This document shows positions 62,246 through 64,000 of a DNA stretch of 64,000 nucleotides, one piece after another. The notes under the pieces were generated by a model that was not told the DNA's origin, did no database searches, and saw nothing but the letters and a program-made list of their open reading frames with translations. The position numbers were made by a program, and so were the translations under genes. This stretch comes from Bartonella clarridgeiae ATCC 51734. GTDB taxonomy: Bacteria; Pseudomonadota; Alphaproteobacteria; Rhizobiales; Rhizobiaceae. The stretch lies in assembly GCF_000518185.1 (NCBI RefSeq), contig NZ_JADC01000010.1, forward strand, positions 186,001-250,000. The letters run 5' to 3'. The first letter of the stretch is position 1; every line of letters begins with the position of its first letter.

Positions 62246-62947
62246 ATGATTGACAATTTATCATTGCTATCATTTAGCAATGGTGGGTGGAGTATGGTAA
62301 TACTTTCAAGTGCAGGAATGACATTGTCGTTAGCTTTGTGCTGTATAATTGTAGGACTTCCTTTAGGACTTCTGAACGCAATAATGATTCAATCCAATAT
62401 CAAGATAGTTAAAGCTATAGCAACTTTATTTTCATCAGTATTTCGTGGATTACCAGAACTTTTAACATTGTTTCTTGTCTATTATGGCTTACAAAACTTT
62501 ATTCAAGCTATATTCGATTTCTTAAATATTGAAATAATATTTAGTATTAATGCCTTTATTGCTGGTGTTCTTGCTTTTAGTATGGTTTTTGCAGCTTTTT
62601 CCTGTGAAGTTTGGCTTGGAGCATTTAGGATTTTTGATAAAAGCCAATATGAAGCAGCTCAAGTTCTAGGTCTCTCATGTTCAACAACATTTTTTCGGAT
62701 TGTTTTTCCTCAACTTATTCGCAATGCCTTACCAGGACTTTCTAACAATTGGCTCACTCTGTTGAAAGATACATCCCTTGTTTCAACTATTTCACTTCTT
62801 GATCTCATGCGACAAACTAATTTAGCTGCTGCAGCAACTAATGAACCTATTCTGTTTTATCTTTTAGCATGCTTAATTTATCTATTATTTTCAGCAGTTT
62901 CTTCCACAATCTTACGTTATCTAGAAACATGCACAGAAGTAGGATAA
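62246..62947 (+). CDS. Amino-acid ABC transporter permease (HisQ/ArtQ-like)
   Basis: Inner-membrane permease with about five helices and the EAA loop that contacts the ATPase, seen as QYEAAQVLGLSCSTTFFRIVFPQ. The ATG at 62246 is spaced correctly from AGGAG; the ATG six bases earlier is too close to it. The length is 233 residues. It pairs with the next permease as the heterodimeric membrane core. Confidence 0.92.
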   Translation: MIDNLSLLSFSNGGWSMVILSSAGMTLSLALCCIIVGLPLGLLNAIMIQSNIKIVKAIATLFSSVFRGLPELLTLFLVYYGLQNFIQAIFDFLNIEIIFSINAFIAGVLAFSMVFAAFSCEVWLGAFRIFDKSQYEAAQVLGLSCSTTFFRIVFPQLIRNALPGLSNNWLTLLKDTSLVSTISLLDLMRQTNLAAAATNEPILFYLLACLIYLLFSAVSSTILRYLETCTEVG

Positions 62948-62963
62948 AAAAGGTACTGATCTA

Positions 62964-63671
62964 ATGATTCCTGAATGGCTCTATTTTATTTTAAATCCCT
63001 TACTTTTAAGCCGTTATAGCCTAAAATTGATTGATGGTTTTATTGTTACTTTGAAACTTGTTTCTATTTCTTGTTCAATGGGCCTTCTCCTTGGTATATT
63101 GATTACATTTATACGTTTATCAAATAATAAGATCTTACAATATTTAGCACGTGCTTATATCTACTTTTTTCGCAGTTCCCCCTTATTGGCACAGCTCTTT
63201 CTCTTTTACTATGGGCTTGGATCATTGAACAATTTCTGGGAACAAATTGGTTTATGGTGGTTTTTTCAAAATGCATGGTATTGCTGTCTTTTTATTTTTT
63301 CGCTTAATTCTGCTGCCTATCAAGCTGAAATCTTTAGAGGAAGCTTGCTAGCAGTAGCAACCGAACAACGAGAAGCATCAAAAGCTTTAGGACTGAGTCG
63401 TTCTATAACATTTTTCAAAATTATTCTTCCGCAAGCAATGGTAACAGCATTACGCCCTTTAGGAAACGAATTTATTTTAATGACTAAATCTAGTACTATT
63501 GCTTCACTTGTAACTGTATATGATTTAATGGGTACAACTAAACTCATCTACTCACGCACTTTTGATTTCCAAGTTTACATTTGGGTTGCTATTATTTATC
63601 TTATTATCGTTGAGCTTATTCATCGTTTTATTATTCTAATTGAACACTATCTAACCCGATATTTACGGTAG
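62964..63671 (+). CDS. Amino-acid ABC transporter permease (HisM/ArtM-like)
   Basis: Second permease of the transporter, 235 residues with several hydrophobic helices. The EAA motif is EQREASKALGLSRSITFFKIILPQA. SSPLLAQLFLFYYGLG is typical of the HisM subfamily. It starts 16 bases after the first permease and is followed about 80 bases on by the ATPase gene. Confidence 0.93.
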   Translation: MIPEWLYFILNPLLLSRYSLKLIDGFIVTLKLVSISCSMGLLLGILITFIRLSNNKILQYLARAYIYFFRSSPLLAQLFLFYYGLGSLNNFWEQIGLWWFFQNAWYCCLFIFSLNSAAYQAEIFRGSLLAVATEQREASKALGLSRSITFFKIILPQAMVTALRPLGNEFILMTKSSTIASLVTVYDLMGTTKLIYSRTFDFQVYIWVAIIYLIIVELIHRFIILIEHYLTRYLR

Positions 63672-63749
63672 ATAAAAAATAATTATAAAGCCTTTCACCC
63701 AATCAAGATGTTAAATGAATTGATTTATTTATCAATGAGAAAATAAAAA

Positions 63750-64000
63750 ATGAATCTGGAAAATAAAAATAATAACCCTGTTGACAATGCGAAAAGCCTT
63801 ATTATCTCTATTCGCCATCTAAATAAATGGTATGGAAACTTTCAGGTATTACATAATATCAATTTAGATGTAGAAACTGGCGAACGTATTGTTATTTGTG
63901 GCCCTTCAGGATCAGGAAAATCAACTTTAATTCGTTGTGTTAATCAACTAGAGCAAGCACAAGAGGGTTCAATCTGGATCCATAATGTTGATATTAATAA
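63750..64000 (+). CDS. Amino-acid ABC transporter ATP-binding protein, partial
   Basis: The N-terminal 83 residues of the ATPase, cut by the window end. The A-loop tyrosine is in LNKWYGNFQVL and the Walker A motif is CGPSGSGKSTLIR, followed by VNQLEQAQEGSI, usual for HisP/GlnQ-type subunits. It has a 14-residue asparagine-rich lead before the domain. The remainder is outside the window. Confidence 0.93.
   Translation, partial: MNLENKNNNPVDNAKSLIISIRHLNKWYGNFQVLHNINLDVETGERIVICGPSGSGKSTLIRCVNQLEQAQEGSIWIHNVDIN

Overview
The window is AT-rich alphaproteobacterial chromosome. Gene content and order point to the order Rhizobiales and most probably to the genus Bartonella: the glyA-nrdR-ribD-ribE-ribH-nusB cluster, plsX-fabH-ihfA-merR, the acpXL-lpxXL very-long-chain lipid A operon, cpdR, a GPR/RgsE-like polar coiled-coil protein, and comEC-gltX-gltA. 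The gltA sequence is close to the region used for Bartonella genotyping. Small intergenic leftovers, pseudogenes and few complete catabolic pathways fit a reduced host-associated genome. The species cannot be fixed from the sequence alone.

Layout. 1-3.9 kb: a hypothetical protein, a DUF900-type lipoprotein hydrolase, tRNA-Leu, folE, an IscU-like scaffold protein and yidD. 4-10 kb: thrS, then the minus-strand group plsX-fabH-ihfA-merR with a DUF177 gene upstream. 10-15.5 kb: bamE, then the long minus-strand operon glyA-nrdR-ribD-ribE-ribH-nusB. 15.5-21 kb: argC, ctaA, a degenerate Wzz/BY-kinase-like membrane protein, hflX and hfq. 22-29 kb: the 1525-residue coiled-coil protein and malic enzyme. 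29.4-34.2 kb: acpXL-fabF2XL-fabF1XL-adhXL-lpxXL, followed by a decayed mazG. 35-39 kb: an IscA-type protein, tRNA-Pro, a small heat-shock gene with a likely RpoH promoter and ROSE RNA thermometer, an alpha/beta-hydrolase-like pseudoenzyme, cpdR and tRNA-Val. 38.9-40.6 kb is a gene desert. 40.6-44 kb: an amino-acid permease, hutH and tRNA-Arg. 44-50 kb: nadK, rhlE, gltX2 and nadE. 50-55 kb: a broken class II DAHP synthase gene, gor, a DUF2059 gene, rpiA and bacterioferritin. 55-60.7 kb: comEC, gltX1 and gltA. 61-64 kb: a polar amino-acid ABC transporter whose ATPase gene runs off the end.

The genes fall into several functional groups: envelope construction (PlsX/FabH lipid precursors, the 27-hydroxy-C28 lipid A pathway, BamE, YidD, the polar growth protein), cofactor supply (riboflavin, folate/queuosine precursor, NAD and NADP, heme A, Fe-S clusters), one-carbon metabolism (glyA), RNA regulation (Hfq, HflX, RhlE), and cell-cycle control (CpdR).

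The most interesting observations are the catalytically dead-looking partners: a ketosynthase without its Cys-His-His triad, a hydrolase without Ser-Asp-His, and a BY-kinase domain without a Walker A motif. Two genes (mazG, DAHP synthase) carry multiple inactivating lesions, and the heat-shock leader is well formed. No CRISPR array, insertion sequence, prophage or defence island was recognised.
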